64,000 bases of DNA from Zygnema cylindricum (GCA_037447655.1 JBBHKE010001469.1:390880-454879); one strand, 5' to 3'. Positions 13,001-23,870 are shown, counted from the first letter of the stretch. The notes: generated from the letters alone by a model not told the origin. A program made the numbers and translations.

Positions 13001-16000
13001 TAGAGATTGGGGGCCTGGGAGGCAAAAAAAAAGGGCTACAGTGCAAACTGCTGAGCCACTTATTGTTCAAGAGCTCACTGGACTGGATCCTGTGAATAAG
13101 GTTAACGGGGAAAAAGATGACGAAATTAGAGGAGCAGAAAGTGTAGAGGAGGTTGTTGCCAACGCTGGAGATGTAGAGTTCCCTGAAAAATCTGAAGTGG
13201 GAAATTCGATTTTTGTGGACGACGGCAGAAAAAGGCGCAAAATTGGAAGTTTGGGTGGCGTAAAGGAAGGCAACAAAGGACAAAAAACGGGAAGCGTGAG
13301 TGCCGTAGTGGACGATACCAAAGGACGGAAATTTCAGGAAGATAAAAAGCAACGCAAATTCAAAGGTGTGACTGACTTAGATGAAGTCAACAAAGCTCTT
13401 GATGTCGCCGAGGGTGAATTAACTCAGTCTATTGAAAATTTTCCTGGAAACGATAAAGGGGAGTTAAAAGGCATTGGAGGCCGCAGTCGTGGAAGTCGTT
13501 ATCGACCGCCATTGGAAAAGCAAGCAGTTGAGGTGAGAAGATGCGGATACGATAGAGAAGAAACAAACATAACAGATTGTAATTACAGTATACTTTCTAC
13601 AGGAGATAAAACTGTCAACTTAGCAAACTAGCTTCAGTTGTACGAAAGACGTTGTTACTAGCCATTTGAAACTGTTGAGCCAGTATTCTTGTTTTTAGTC
13701 TAAATTCGTTTACCACATCATTATGCAACCATCTTTCCATGTTTTTTGGCTGATGGCATCAATCAGATTTATTACCTTTGATCAAGCTGATTGTAAAGCA
13801 TATATTGGTAATAAAGAGAGCATAATTTTTTTCCTTTTTTTAAATTCATGGCAGCCGAAATTGATTTGCCTTCATGTGAAAAAATGATAAAATACACACA
13901 TGCAATGTATTGGCCATTTCAATGCAGTCAAGCTAATTTACGGCCTCAATTATGGACTCAATTCTGGGTTGACAATACAAAGTTGGTGAATGCTTAGGAT
14001 TCCATGTGTGCCATCGGCAGGTCGTGAGTGTTGTTAGCTTAATAATGAAGTGTGTACAGAGATATGAGGAAATTGATTGTAATGTAGATTGTATGGTGGT
14101 TTTCTTTTCAACAACAACGTTTCTCTTTTTTTTTTTTTTTTTTCAACTGTAGATCTTTTGTTCCGATAATTATGGAGTATGCTAATATCATAAACAGATA
14201 TGGAGTTTGGAGTATGGTATGTTTGTCTTTTCCCTTGAGAGTATCAAGAGATGTATGTCTTGTCGTATGTCTTGTCTATTCTGTGTTTGTCGGCAACTTC
14301 AGTGCATGCATGAAACTTTGGACATGCTCTCTTTTGACCTTAGGGACAAAAAAGAGGAAGAGGAGGAAGAAGGGGAAAGATGAGGAAGGAGGGGCAAGAG
14401 GCATTTCGCTAAGTTGTTAAGCACACAGGCCAAAGAATTATGTGCGTCACACTTTACATTTACCTACAGTTAGGTACATGAAGTTTATAGACCCAAAGGT
14501 GTCTATGCACCTTATATTACAAAAACAATAAGTTTTGAATGACATGATTCTTTGGCCTGTCTCTCTGGTAGGGTGCGCTTTTTAGGGTTTTTGGGGTAAA
14601 TATGTCTAAAGTAATTTACATGTACATATAGGCAAGTACTGGCATTACTAGCCAGCAACCGCGGGAATCATACAGAAAAGTGTAAAGAAACTGTACACTT
14701 TTCTGTACTATTATCTTGGTCTACATTTTGAGTTATTTCTTAGCTCCTACTGTCTGGCTGTATGTTAAGTCCTAAACTGCTGAGTTTTCTTGGAGTAAGT
14801 ACTATAAAGGCCACCGATGTTGACGAAAAACAAATGGGGTGTTGTCGAGTTGGACTTTTTTTAAATTGTTTTGAGACAAAAGTTAAAAAAAATGAAAAGT
14901 ACACATCAATTGCCTCTATGACACAACATATTGCCTGCCAATAGAAAGCATTTGAACCTGTACCGTTTTTAACCAATACGATATACAGTTCACACCTCTG
15001 AAATACTTATCCACACAAGTTCAATGTTACACGTGAAATAATTCTTGAGCCAGCATCGGTTCAAGAGGGTGGCTGTTGCGGTACCTTCAGCCTTCTACAT
15101 TCTACCTTCTACTATCTTCTTCCGTTTCACCCTTTACTTCCTGCAAGCATGAACGTCTACCTTGAATAATTCTATAAACTTGACAGGTCTGCATCTCTCA
15201 CAAGTAACACGACATCATTGTATGACAATTGTTTGAGATTAAGGAATCATTTTGTATTGTCCTCTTTCTTTTTGCTTTCTCATGTATGGCTACTCGCGTT
15301 ATTATTTTTTGCTTGACGGTTATGTGTTACAGACTCTTGAACAAGTTTTTTCGGTGAATCAGCTTCCAAGTAAGTCTCACAAAGAGCAATTGGCCAAAAA
15401 ACTCTCCTTATCTTTTGATCATGTAAGATCTCAAACCCTGTCTCCTAAAGACACCAAATCCTGAAAACCCTGAAGAAACGATAAAAATACCCTAAAGAAG
15501 AAGGAGGAGGAGGAGAAGAAAAAGAAGGCGAAGGTTTTGCTAAATCACCTTAAAAAAACATCTCGTTGACTTTGCTTATAAATAATGGGGATCCCACCAA
15601 TGGTGGTGAACAATGTATTTTTGACATTTTTTTTTCTTTAAGGTCTGTCTAAGTGTGTTATCCTTGTGCGCTTGTCCTCTCAACCTTCGACTGTTAACAT
15701 AATAATAGACTACGGTACCAATACTTGTAATTTTGACATTAGTCATTTAAAAAGCATGTGACTGAAGCCTGTCAGTGATGGTATTTTTTTACCAGCAAGC
15801 ATTCAATTTTGCAGGAAATGAACAAGTATTTAACTTTAAGTCAGTACACCGCCCATCGCTATTAGAGTTCATGAATTATTACCGTTAACACTTTTTTAGA
15901 CTCAACTACACTAGATTAAGTTTTGCAATGTGACTCATTGTAGACCACTTACCTGAATATTGTTATAACACTTTTTTTATGATTTTGGGTCAAAAACACT

Positions 16001-17693
16001 TTACTTGAATGAGAGTGGTTAACTAATAGAAATAGGCAGTGTAGTTCATTAAATTGATGTTTTAGCTCTTTCATATATTTTTATTTCTATGTGACAGGTT
16101 GACCGATGGTTCCGAAGTGTACGTCATAAATCACTGAGGGCTGGAATATCCACTCCCTCGCGATTTCGTGGAAAACGGAATTCATTAGAGGAAGGAGAGA
16201 TGGAATTCGATGATTTTTCTCTGGGAAATTTACAAAATATGACTTTTTCGAGCCCATTTGGTTCTCCCAAAAATCATAAATTTGATGTTTCTTTACGTTC
16301 TCCCAAAGACTCCGTAGACTTGTCAGTTGGAGGAGCTGCAACTCTTCTTGCTATGTCTATGCCTCCACTCTCTTTGAAAACTGTGGAAGAGACAACGAAT
16401 GGGGGAGGAAAAGTTGCTTTTGAAAAAAAAGGTTCTGAAAAATCTGAAGATAATAATGATTTTCCCCGGGAGGTCAAAAGTCATTTTTTAGGACAAGAAA
16501 AGTGTGATGATTGTGAGCTGAGTTCGAGACAAAAGAAAAGGTCGAAGGCAAGTTGTAAAGAAGAAGATAAAATCGTACAGGGAAGGCAACCAGAACAGGA
16601 GAAAAACTTCGGAATTTTTTTGGGAAATAAGAGGTTAGTTGTAAGAGAGTCTATTATGAACGGTACAAATGTTAGTATAGAAACAACGGAAGGAAATCGA
16701 CCTTTTTTGGTTGGTCAAGTTTTAAAAGCTGTTGGCGGGAAAGATTTTCTCAAAGGATTGGGTCCTGCGACTGCAAAATTGTTAGTTGAGAAAATGGGAT
16801 ATTCAAAATGGGCAACAAAAGACCAAAAAAAAAAAAATCTCACAGACAATGGTATTATTATTCACCTAACAAAACCAGTTAAAGGTATGAGACAAAGCCG
16901 TAGGAGAAAATGTTTAGGTGAGGGTGACGTATCAAGAGATGTTGGACCAAGTGATGACGAGAAGGTAGTTAAGGTTGAGGAGAAGGTGGAGGAGGAGGAG
17001 AAGGTAGATAAGGTGGAGGAGGTGGAGGAGGAGGAGGAGGAGGTAAATAAGGAGGAGGAGAAGGTGGAGGAGAAGGAGGAGGTAGAGGAGGTGGAGGAGA
17101 AGGTAGATAAGGTGGAGGAGGTGGAGGAGGAGGAGGTAGATAAGGTGGAGGAGAAGGTAGAGGAGGAGAAGGCAGATAAGGTGGAGGAGAAGGTGGAGGA
17201 GGAGGAGAAAATAGAGGAGGAGGTGGAGAAGGTGGAGAAGGTGGCGAAGGCGGAAAAAATGGAGGAGGAGGTGGTGGTGGTGGAGAAGGTGGAGAAGGTA
17301 GAAAAGGTTGATAAGGTAGAGAAGGTAGAGAAGGTAGAGAGGGATTGTTGTTATCGTAACAAACAAAGTACGGATGGGATAAGACGGAGTAAGAGAAATG
17401 TGAGGGCCGAAGGGAAAAGGGCAAAGAATGTGAGCTGGAAACAGGATAAGCAGGGGGTAGAGGGAGAAGATTTTTGCAATGATAGGGAAGTTTTACGTGT
17501 GGTTACGAGAGAAAGGTCCAAAAGAGAGGGACTAAAGAGAGAGGGACTAAACAAGATGCCCATAAAACGAGGTTTAAAAATCACTCGAGCTCTTCGATCT
17601 AAACTAAAGACTAAACGGAAAAGTTATCTCCCACCCCTTACAAGGCAGATTATTGGTAAGAGAGTGGCTCGACCTCCGAAACGATTCGAGTAG
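7014..17693 (+). CDS. PHD-finger homeodomain protein (HAT3.1/PRHA family)
   Basis: Nuclear chromatin or transcription protein. Supported exons: about 7510-8105, 8962-9127, 9920-10043, 10831-10946, 11872-12453, 12951-13532, 15333-15422 and 16098-17693 (stop TAG). All borders are GT-AG and phases agree, giving about 1,280 codons from 7510. Order of parts: Cys-rich repeats; the family's conserved block before the PHD (RIRAQ..., then WKGRS across a junction); PHD finger with Cys4-His-Cys3 (CAKC, CDGVC, HQKC, CPAC); the motif [23 protein letters not shown]; an acidic Asp/Glu/Asn tract near 12050-12150; a homeodomain split over the exon 6/7/8 junctions; a Lys-Val-Glu repeat tail. The family recognition is strong. 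Helix 3 reads WFRSVRHKS, so the usual Asn51 is Ser. The 5' end before 7510 needs frame changes and is unresolved. Confidence 0.9.
7027..7740 (+). other. Cys-rich CxC-x4-CxC repeat block at the N-terminus of the PHD-homeodomain gene
   Basis: Four related motifs follow each other: [10 protein letters not shown] (near 7063), [11 protein letters not shown] (near 7274), [16 protein letters not shown] (near 7418) and [16 protein letters not shown] (near 7695). The last two are almost the same and each follows a Lys/Gly-rich linker. The first and fourth are in the frame of exon 1, the second and third are in another frame. Either short introns or small insertions/deletions separate them. CT-rich DNA just before 7508 looks like an acceptor, but I found no donor that restores frame. 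Confidence 0.6.
8461..8690 (+). repeat. Minisatellite of about 19 bp in intron 1 of the PHD-homeodomain gene
   Basis: Imperfect copies of TCACATCATGTTTGAATT follow one another, with variants such as TCATGTCATGTTTGAATT. It lies wholly between the exon ending at 8105 and the one starting at 8962. Stop codons break all frames. Confidence 0.85.
9128..9220 (+). repeat. Short tandem duplication of the exon 2 donor region
   Basis: The sequence AATCACGAACAGGTATTC, which spans the exon 2 splice donor (exon end 9127), recurs near 9185-9202. A similar tail follows each copy (TTTTCAACGCAAGGTAA and TTTCCACTGCAAGATAA). The second donor-like site therefore lies inside the intron. Confidence 0.75.
9660..9885 (+). 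repeat. GAGGATTTGA-type degenerate repeat before the PHD exon
   Basis: Purine-rich units resembling GAGGATTTGAG or GGGGATTTTGAG repeat over about 220 bases and stop just upstream of the acceptor at 9919. The array is intronic. Frames through it are short and not protein-like. Confidence 0.75.
10115..10310. mobile_element. Degenerate MITE of the TA-flanked family, in intron 3
   Basis: The left part reads GCTATTAGTGTTAATTACGC, close to the subterminal sequence of the intact copies. The right part reads GAATAGCGGTGGGCAGGGTG, roughly its inverted counterpart. The interior has the family's usual order: a short palindromic stretch, then GTGGCTTTAACTCTGCCATGTC, matching the 'GTGGACCATAATCTGCCACGTC' core of other copies. 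The termini are too eroded for a certain TA target duplication. Confidence 0.5.
11050..11130 (+). other. Candidate duplicated exon 4b of the PHD-homeodomain gene
   Basis: The stretch ending AAAACTCTGTTTGGGAGGTACGTCC near 11137 is a diverged copy of the end of exon 4 (donor at 10947) and its flank. It has its own pyrimidine-rich acceptor ending CTTTTCAG at 11049 and its own donor at 11131. It is 81 bases long, open, and phase 0 at both ends. It could be spliced in, adding 27 residues ending [10 protein letters not shown], or be used in other isoforms. Homologous plant proteins join exon 4 directly to KVFAE, so the main isoform probably skips it. Confidence 0.6.
15847..16041. mobile_element. 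TA-flanked MITE in the intron within the homeodomain
   Basis: Starts CACCGCCCATCGCTATTAG and ends with the rough inverse CTAATAGAAATAGGCAGTG. TA dinucleotides lie just outside both ends (15845-15846 and 16042-16043). It is 195 bp and ends about 55 bases before the acceptor of the last exon. A TA duplication with this terminal structure fits Tc1/mariner-type (Stowaway-like) MITEs. Confidence 0.75.
16955..17340 (+). repeat. In-frame GAG/GTA/AAG minisatellite coding Lys-Val-Glu repeats
   Basis: About 385 bases of GAGGTGGAGGAG, GAGAAGGTAGAG and GATAAGGTGGAG units inside the last PHD-homeodomain exon. The frame stays open throughout and encodes (K/D)-V-E-E-type repeats, a highly charged stretch likely to be helical or disordered. 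The opposite strand is open too, with Leu/Pro-rich frames that are by-products of the repeat. Confidence 0.9.
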
Positions 17694-18320
17694 TTGAAAA
17701 AACCCTAGAACCCTCTCTCCTCTTATTTAAAATAATGTAAGCTTTTCAATCAGTTTTGCATGCTTCGGTGTCGGACGAAACATGTAGGTTTGTTTAAAAT
17801 TATTACTTCTGTATTTCCTTCTATTGTTTGTTAATAGTAGTGTTTGTTAATTGTATGGTTTATCTTGTCTTTTATTTAGGTCTCATTACAGAGCATTATC
17901 AGTGCTTTAAAGTTACTACATAAACTTTTTTGACTAAATTCAAAGTCGTTCCTGTAACAATTTAATTTTTGATCCACCTTTTTCAATACCTTTAACTGCC
18001 ATTTTTTCTATATTCTAGTTGCCAGTTCCTAGTAAGGAAGCATTTTTTCTGGTATTTTATATCCGCCTAGTCTTTGTATAATTTCTTGTTGGTTTCTAGA
18101 AGCGTGTTTGAAGTTTAGGAAGAGGAAAAAAACATTTTTCAGTGTTGGTTCCTGGGGGGAATTCTCTGTATGAAGCATTTATGTCCAATGTTGGTTTAGA
18201 GGGTACTGATGGATTTTTTTTATAAACAGCTTTAAGGTTCGCTTAATATCATTTTTAATTCAAAAATATTTCCTAGGAAAATTGTAGAAATTTTGTTTTT
18301 GGTGGATGTTTTGTTTTCAT
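17694..18320. other. 3' flank of the PHD-homeodomain gene
   Basis: AT-rich DNA after the stop codon at 17693. It should contain the 3' untranslated region, but no single polyadenylation signal stands out. No coding potential was seen. Confidence 0.5.
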
Positions 18321-20335
18321 CATGTGAGTGTTATAGAGCATCCAATACTTCTTCGTTTCATGAGATAGATTCTTAAGTATCTTACAATGTATGTCGCTAG
18401 AAATCCTACCGCTGGATTCTTGATAGAAGCGATTAGTATTCCTCTAGAGACTTTGTATGGTAAAACTTCTCTTGAGGTGTTTGACACAGTAATTTTGCTC
18501 AAGTCCAAAGAGTGGTTTACAACCTTGCTCCCATTCTATATTCTTTGAAGGCAAAAGCAAGACTTATTAAGAAAGTGCGATGGTAAACCATCTGAGACGT
18601 GAACCAAAAAAACCAAAACTGAAAAATGTGCGCTGAGTGAAGCAGATGAAACGCAGAAACTGGGCGAAAGAAACTAACACAGACCGAGGGCACGTAGAAC
18701 AAAGACAATCAAAGAAGCAATAATCACTAAAGCAAAGACACAACAGCTTGCTTAAGATACCAAAACTTAGCCAAACCTCAAACAGTTAAATATCTATGAA
18801 AATCAATCCCTTAGGTCCACCAGGCTCGGGGAGCACATTAAGGGAGTTCCGTATTGCGTCGACGATCCATAACAGCAATAGCCGACCGAAGGAGGATAAA
18901 AGCTTGCATTCGCTAAAAAGCCATATATAAACGTTGAAGATAAAAAGAATTAAAGGACTGAGCCAGGAGGCTCCGAAGGCCTCGTCTTCCGAAAGAGTGT
19001 CGGCCACAAGTAGGGAGAAACTAGTCGTGACAACCAAACGTCTCGACTGCCATTGGGAATAAACTCATTATATCTCGGGCATAATCCCACTCCTTAGACA
19101 CGTCGAGTGGGGCTACTCGAACATGTCGAGTCACTTGACCAACAATTGTATCTGAGGCAGGGTTCGCAAACAATGTAACTAAAAATACAACGAGCACCAT
19201 CGAGTATTACAACATCAACTCGACGTGAAGGAATTATATGTGAAACCACTTCGAACAGAATATTCACCCTCAAAAGCTATATTCTCTATGGTGTCGCGAA
19301 TAAAGTCTTGTACCTGAACAAACTCTTCCCAGTAGGAGCAACCAAGTAATGGACGCACATCTGGCTAAAATACACTATCTCACGAGCAAACAAAAGTAAA
19401 GGTAGATGAGGGAGGTCAAGCTTGAATTTGAGGGTGGTGAGAGCATTGGCGAATTGAGCGGGCGTGAAACATATATTGGATAAAATAGTTGTAGCCAATA
19501 GCCAAGCTCTAAAACTAAGCCCACCTTACGAGATGAAGCGAGCACGCTAAGAATCAGAGGGAAGCACCTCGAGAAGCCCGGATTTAATGGTGGCGACAAC
19601 CTTAAGAGAAAATTGATTCTTGGACATGCGCAACTAAGTTCGTAATAAGGGCGGAAAGGACTAGCGTATCTGTTAAAGTGAGAGGAGGAATAGAACAAGA
19701 CGCATGCAAAATGATTTGCTAGAAGACGAAGATGCCGTCTGAAACACGAGGGACAACGCTAGCAAGAACATGAGTATCTGAAAATTGAGCTACAAGAGTG
19801 GAGGCATTAGATTAGATAGGGACATGTTTTCTTCTCCGTGTAAGCGTCATAAAGCATTTTTGACTTCTTCATGTTATGAGATGGACTAAGTGTCATACGA
19901 CGTATGTTGCTAGTAATCCTACTTCTGGGTTCTTAATAGAGGGGATTACTATTCTTGCCCGATATTTTGTATAGTAATTTTTCTGCCGATGTATAAGAAT
20001 ATTAATTTCTTTTTAAGTCCACAGAGTGACTTAATTAGTCTACACACCAGCTGCTCCTTTGCTTTTCGTAGATAATTTAGTCTCTCGAGGTTGGGATTGT
20101 AGTGTTTGTTTCAATGAGTTGCTGTGTTTTTATTATTGGGTTTGAGTGCATTTGTTTTACTTAACATTTTTATGTGCTCTCGTTGCTTTTCTTTTTTTGC
20201 CCTGCTTGTAGTTATTCAGTTTTGGCCATGCCACCCCTTTTGTATCCCTGGACTCAGATGGTTTACCATCGCGCTTTTTAATTCGATCTGTTACCCCCTT
20301 CTACTTTCTCCGCTTACATGTTAATTTCTTCTTTC
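18321..20335. repeat. Composite repeat: direct repeats about 1.5 kb apart with inverted segments
   Basis: The segment 18323-18515 recurs in diverged form at 19840-20030; shared landmarks include GTATGT(C/T)GCTAG(A/T)AATCCTAC and a TCTTGATAGAAGCGATTAG-like stretch. In addition, GCGATGGTAAACCATCTGA (18577-18595) is found inverted at about 20255-20275. The interior (18780-19830) has only short frames. The structure suggests an old retroelement or nested insertions, but no recognisable transposon protein remains. Confidence 0.55.
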
Positions 20336-20351
20336 AATTCTCCATTCACTA

Positions 20352-20849
20352 CACCGCGAATCGTAATTAGAGTTATGTACGCTAATTCCGTCACCCCAAA
20401 TTTTGTCTCTATCACTATAAATAGAGTACATTATTCTAAATTATTATTTACATTATTTAAGGTACTTTTTGAATGAGCGTTAATAACTCTAATACAGTGC
20501 CGTTTAAATAGTGTGGCGTACGGTCGGGGTCTGACCGTTCAAAATTGTTCTTTATGACGTAAAAAAGTACAAATAATGATTTAATACAGGCCGTTATCAT
20601 GTAACTGCGTTTTAACAAACCGCGTAGTTCAAACGTCATAATGACGTGAAACTGTGCGTTTTGTCAGATTCTGTACTTGTACCTAATTTACAGTAGATAT
20701 ATTCAGCGCCCAAATTTACACCCAAATTAGAGTTATTGATAAATTAGAGTATTTTTTTTTTTGAAAAGGGGTTGTTGATTACCCAAAATAGAGTTAATAG
20801 CTCTAATTATTTTTTTTTCGTTTTTTTACTCTAATTACGATTCGCGGTG
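20352..20849. mobile_element. TA-flanked MITE, 498-bp form
   Basis: Begins CACCGCGAATCGTAATTAG and ends with its exact inverse, CTAATTACGATTCGCGGTG. TA lies immediately outside each end. The interior has no coding sequence. TIR plus TA target duplication is the hallmark of Tc1/mariner-derived MITEs. Confidence 0.88.
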
Positions 20850-21078
20850 TAATGCCTCCTGAAGTCCATTTGATGTATCTCCCACGCGATATGCTACGTC
20901 ATGCACTGTAATTCAAAGTGCTAGGAGTACAATTTGTTTTGTACTTTACGTAAAACACTTGTTTACGTCTGCTAAATTCGCGGTTCAAAATTGATTATGC
21001 CCCCACCGACATTCTGGTCGGTTGTGACAAAATTTGTGTAGTGAATCTTTAGACACATTTTTGGACCTGTGTCAAATA

Positions 21079-21294
21079 CACCGTGCATCGTTATTAGTGT
21101 TATTAAATCTAGTTTGGGTTCTTAAAATCTTGATTTTTTCCGAAATTAGTATACATGATTTTCGAAATTAAATTAGCAACTCTATTTAAGGACGTGGACT
21201 ATAATCTGCCACGTTTATGGCACTAAATTAGAATCAATAACACTATTTTTTTTGAACGCTGTTTAAACTTTGACACTAATAACGATGCGCGGTG
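21079..21294. mobile_element. TA-flanked MITE, 216-bp form
   Basis: Begins CACCGTGCATCGTTATTAG and ends CTAATAACGATGCGCGGTG, inverted repeats with one mismatch, with TA on both sides. The core carries GTGGACTATAATCTGCCACG, shared by other copies in this window. Confidence 0.88.
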
Positions 21295-21626
21295 TAGTGT
21301 CACGAGGGGATTATTGAAGTGCTGCCGTTTGTACGGTCGTCTCCAAATATGGTCCACGTCGCTTTATAATTTGCTACTTCCACTTGCCTGTACTTCCGTC
21401 GGTCCATTTCGACCGTAGAGTACAGTTTTGTAATTTATGAAGGTGATATATGGTGGTTAATCTCGTCTTTTTGTGCACCCTTGGTTGTCACCCTTTGACT
21501 TTGTCCTTCAGGTGTACGGCAAAATCTGACCATTTAGCGCACCATGTGTCTGAAAATCGTCCCTCTTGAAATAAACCTCTTTTATTTATGTCTACATAAC
21601 AGAGAGGAAATCCGTACAGTACAGTA

Positions 21627-21825
21627 CACCGTGAATCGTTATTAGCCTTATGTACGCTATATCGGCACCCTAAAATTTTGACATTGATACCTTAAATATA
21701 ATAAATTAAACTATTTAAAGACGTGGACCATAATCTGCCACGTCTCCTGGCACTAAATTAGAATGAATGACGCTAATTTATTCTTTACACTAATAATTTC
21801 TATACGCTAATAACGATTCAAGGTG
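21627..21825. mobile_element. TA-flanked MITE, first of a back-to-back trio
   Basis: Begins CACCGTGAATCGTTATTAG, ends CTAATAACGATTCAAGGTG, TA outside both ends. Only CTG separates its right TA from the left TA of the next copy. Confidence 0.87.
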
Positions 21826-21832
21826 TACTGTA

Positions 21833-22449
21833 CACCGCGAATCGTAATTAGAGTAATGAAAAAATTAGAGTAAAAAAACAAAAAAAAAACAATTAGAGTA
21901 ATGAACTCTAATTTATGTGATAGAACTTTTTCACAGAGGAAGTTTACTCTAATTTATTTAAGTACTCTATATTGGGTTATATCGGCAATAAATTTCCGCG
22001 CTGAAATTATAAACACTAAATTACGTAGATGTACAGAATCTGTCAGTCCGTATAGTTTTGACGTCATTATGATGTTAGTATTATTTGTCGCCGTGAATGT
22101 CAGCTGATGTTCACACTGACGACGATGCTGTCGACGGACGAGAGTTATGCGAACGGCTTTTTTTCGATGTGATTGATTTTTCGTTTAGTGCGATTTCACG
22201 TGCGAGCGCGATTGTATTGAATCATTATTTGTACTTTTTTACTTAAAAAAGTACAATTTTGCACGGTCGAACGTCGTCCGTACTCCACACTATTTAAAAC
22301 GAACCTATATTACAATTTTGTTACGCTAATTAAACTTACCTAAATTAGAATAATGAAAAAATTAGAATCATTTACTCTATTTGATGTAATAGAGTCGAAA
22401 TTTCGAGCGACCGAATTAGAGTAATTTACTCTAATTACGATTCGCGGTG
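21833..22449. mobile_element. TA-flanked MITE, 617-bp form, middle of the trio
   Basis: Begins CACCGCGAATCGTAATTAG and ends with the perfect inverse CTAATTACGATTCGCGGTG, with TA outside both ends. It shares its termini with the copy at 20352. The interior holds a GC-richer stretch around 22100-22290 with no long frame. Confidence 0.87.
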
Positions 22450-22456
22450 TACAGTA

Positions 22457-22670
22457 CACCGTGTATCGCAATAGTGAATAATTTTTTCGCCCCTTAAAGC
22501 ATCTTTCTCCGTACACACATATCGGATTGTGTATCTGACGGCTGCGATTGAAAGTTTATATTCCCAGCTCCCGATTGGCGGTCTCAAATTGAAAATCGGA
22601 CACGTGTGTACGGAAAGAAAGATGTTTTAAGTGGCAAAAAATACATTAACACTAATAGCGATAGACGGTG
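22457..22670. mobile_element. TA-flanked MITE, third of the trio
   Basis: Begins CACCGTGTATCGCAATAGTG and ends CACTAATAGCGATAGACGGTG, with TA outside both ends. Inner sequence differs from other copies, so it is a separate subfamily using similar ends. Confidence 0.8.
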
Positions 22671-23439
22671 TACTGTATGTAATCTTGTATCTACTGTAGG
22701 GTTGCGGGTCGTCGCGTCTGAAACCACGACAAATTGCTTTGGACAACCGTACGAAATTGCTTGTCGCCATTTTGGCATTTTCTGCCATTCAGCGCATCGC
22801 TTTTCGAATTCTGGCGTATCTCGATATTACCCCGATATAAAGTACAATCCTGGTCAAACTGAGAGTACACGTCACTTTTTTCTGACACCATGATCGCTGC
22901 GTACTTAATGATAAGTACGAAAAATACCAAAACGCTTTGGCCGACGTCTTGTCAGAACTCGGGAAAGGTTTTCTACCCGTAACTAAATTATCACGGACAA
23001 AAAGTTATTTTTTTGTACCGTTGCACAGTTTCCAAAGGCCGACGTGGCAAATACATACTAAATAATGTTTGTAACAAATATCGCGATGAGCATCTTGATA
23101 GTATCGTAGCATCGTAATGTCTAACGTGATATTATATAATATCGCCATTTTTTGGCCGCTCTTTTGAAAATCATATACAGGGCAGAGGTCGCAAACGGTC
23201 AACCGAAACCATGACCGACCGTTAACCGACCACCCGCGCCGGATCAGGAACGGATTCGGTTGCCAAATTTTGAGGGCCGGGCGGTTGCAGTCGGTTGATT
23301 CACCAGAAAAAAAAAACGGTCGGTTACGGTCGGTCAATCAAAAAACCAAAAAAAATGAAAACATTGTACTGTGCATACAATCCAACATTATTGCACTTTG
23401 TACTCTTTGGTATAGAGGAAGTACGTGACATCATGATTA

Positions 23440-23870
23440 GCGTCCCAAATCTGACACGGTAGTAACACTATTTTTTTTCGCAAATCTTAAGGAAAGCGAC
23501 AAAGCGTCGCAAATCTGACACGGTAGCAACACTATTCATTTCGCAATCTTAGGGAACGCGACAAAGCGTCGCAAATCTGACACGGTACACCGCGAATCGT
23601 TATTAGACTATAGAAATTATTAGAGTAAAGAAAAAAATAGTGTCATTCATTCAAATTTAGTGCCAGTAGACGTGGCAAATTATGGTCCATGTCCTTAAAT
23701 AGTGTAATTTGTTCTATTTAAGGTATCAATGTCAAAATTTTGGGGTGCCGATGTAGAGTACATAAGGCTAACTATTCATTTCGCAAATCTTAAGGAACAC
23801 GACAAAGCGTCGCAAATCTGACACGTTAGTAAACACTATTCATTTCGCAAATCTAAGGGAACGCGACAAA
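23440..23870 (+). repeat. Tandem units of about 60 bp inside the hAT element, split by a MITE
   Basis: Units of the type GCAAATCTGACACGGTAGTAA followed by CACTATTCATTTCGCAAATC and GGAACGCGACAAAGCGTC occur about four times. The third is interrupted by a TA-flanked MITE fragment starting at 23588. Confidence 0.8.
23588..23775. mobile_element. Truncated TA-flanked MITE nested in the hAT element
   Basis: Begins CACCGCGAATCGTTATTAG after a TA and runs through the family core in the orientation opposite to the 21627 copy (CGTGGCAAATTATGGTCC). It stops at CATAAGGCTAA without the right terminal repeat, so the right end has been deleted. Confidence 0.75.

Noticed and set aside
16932-17424. Leu- or Pro-rich open frames opposite the Lys-Val-Glu repeat
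   Set aside because: They mirror the GAG-rich coding minisatellite of the homeodomain gene and show no other protein features.
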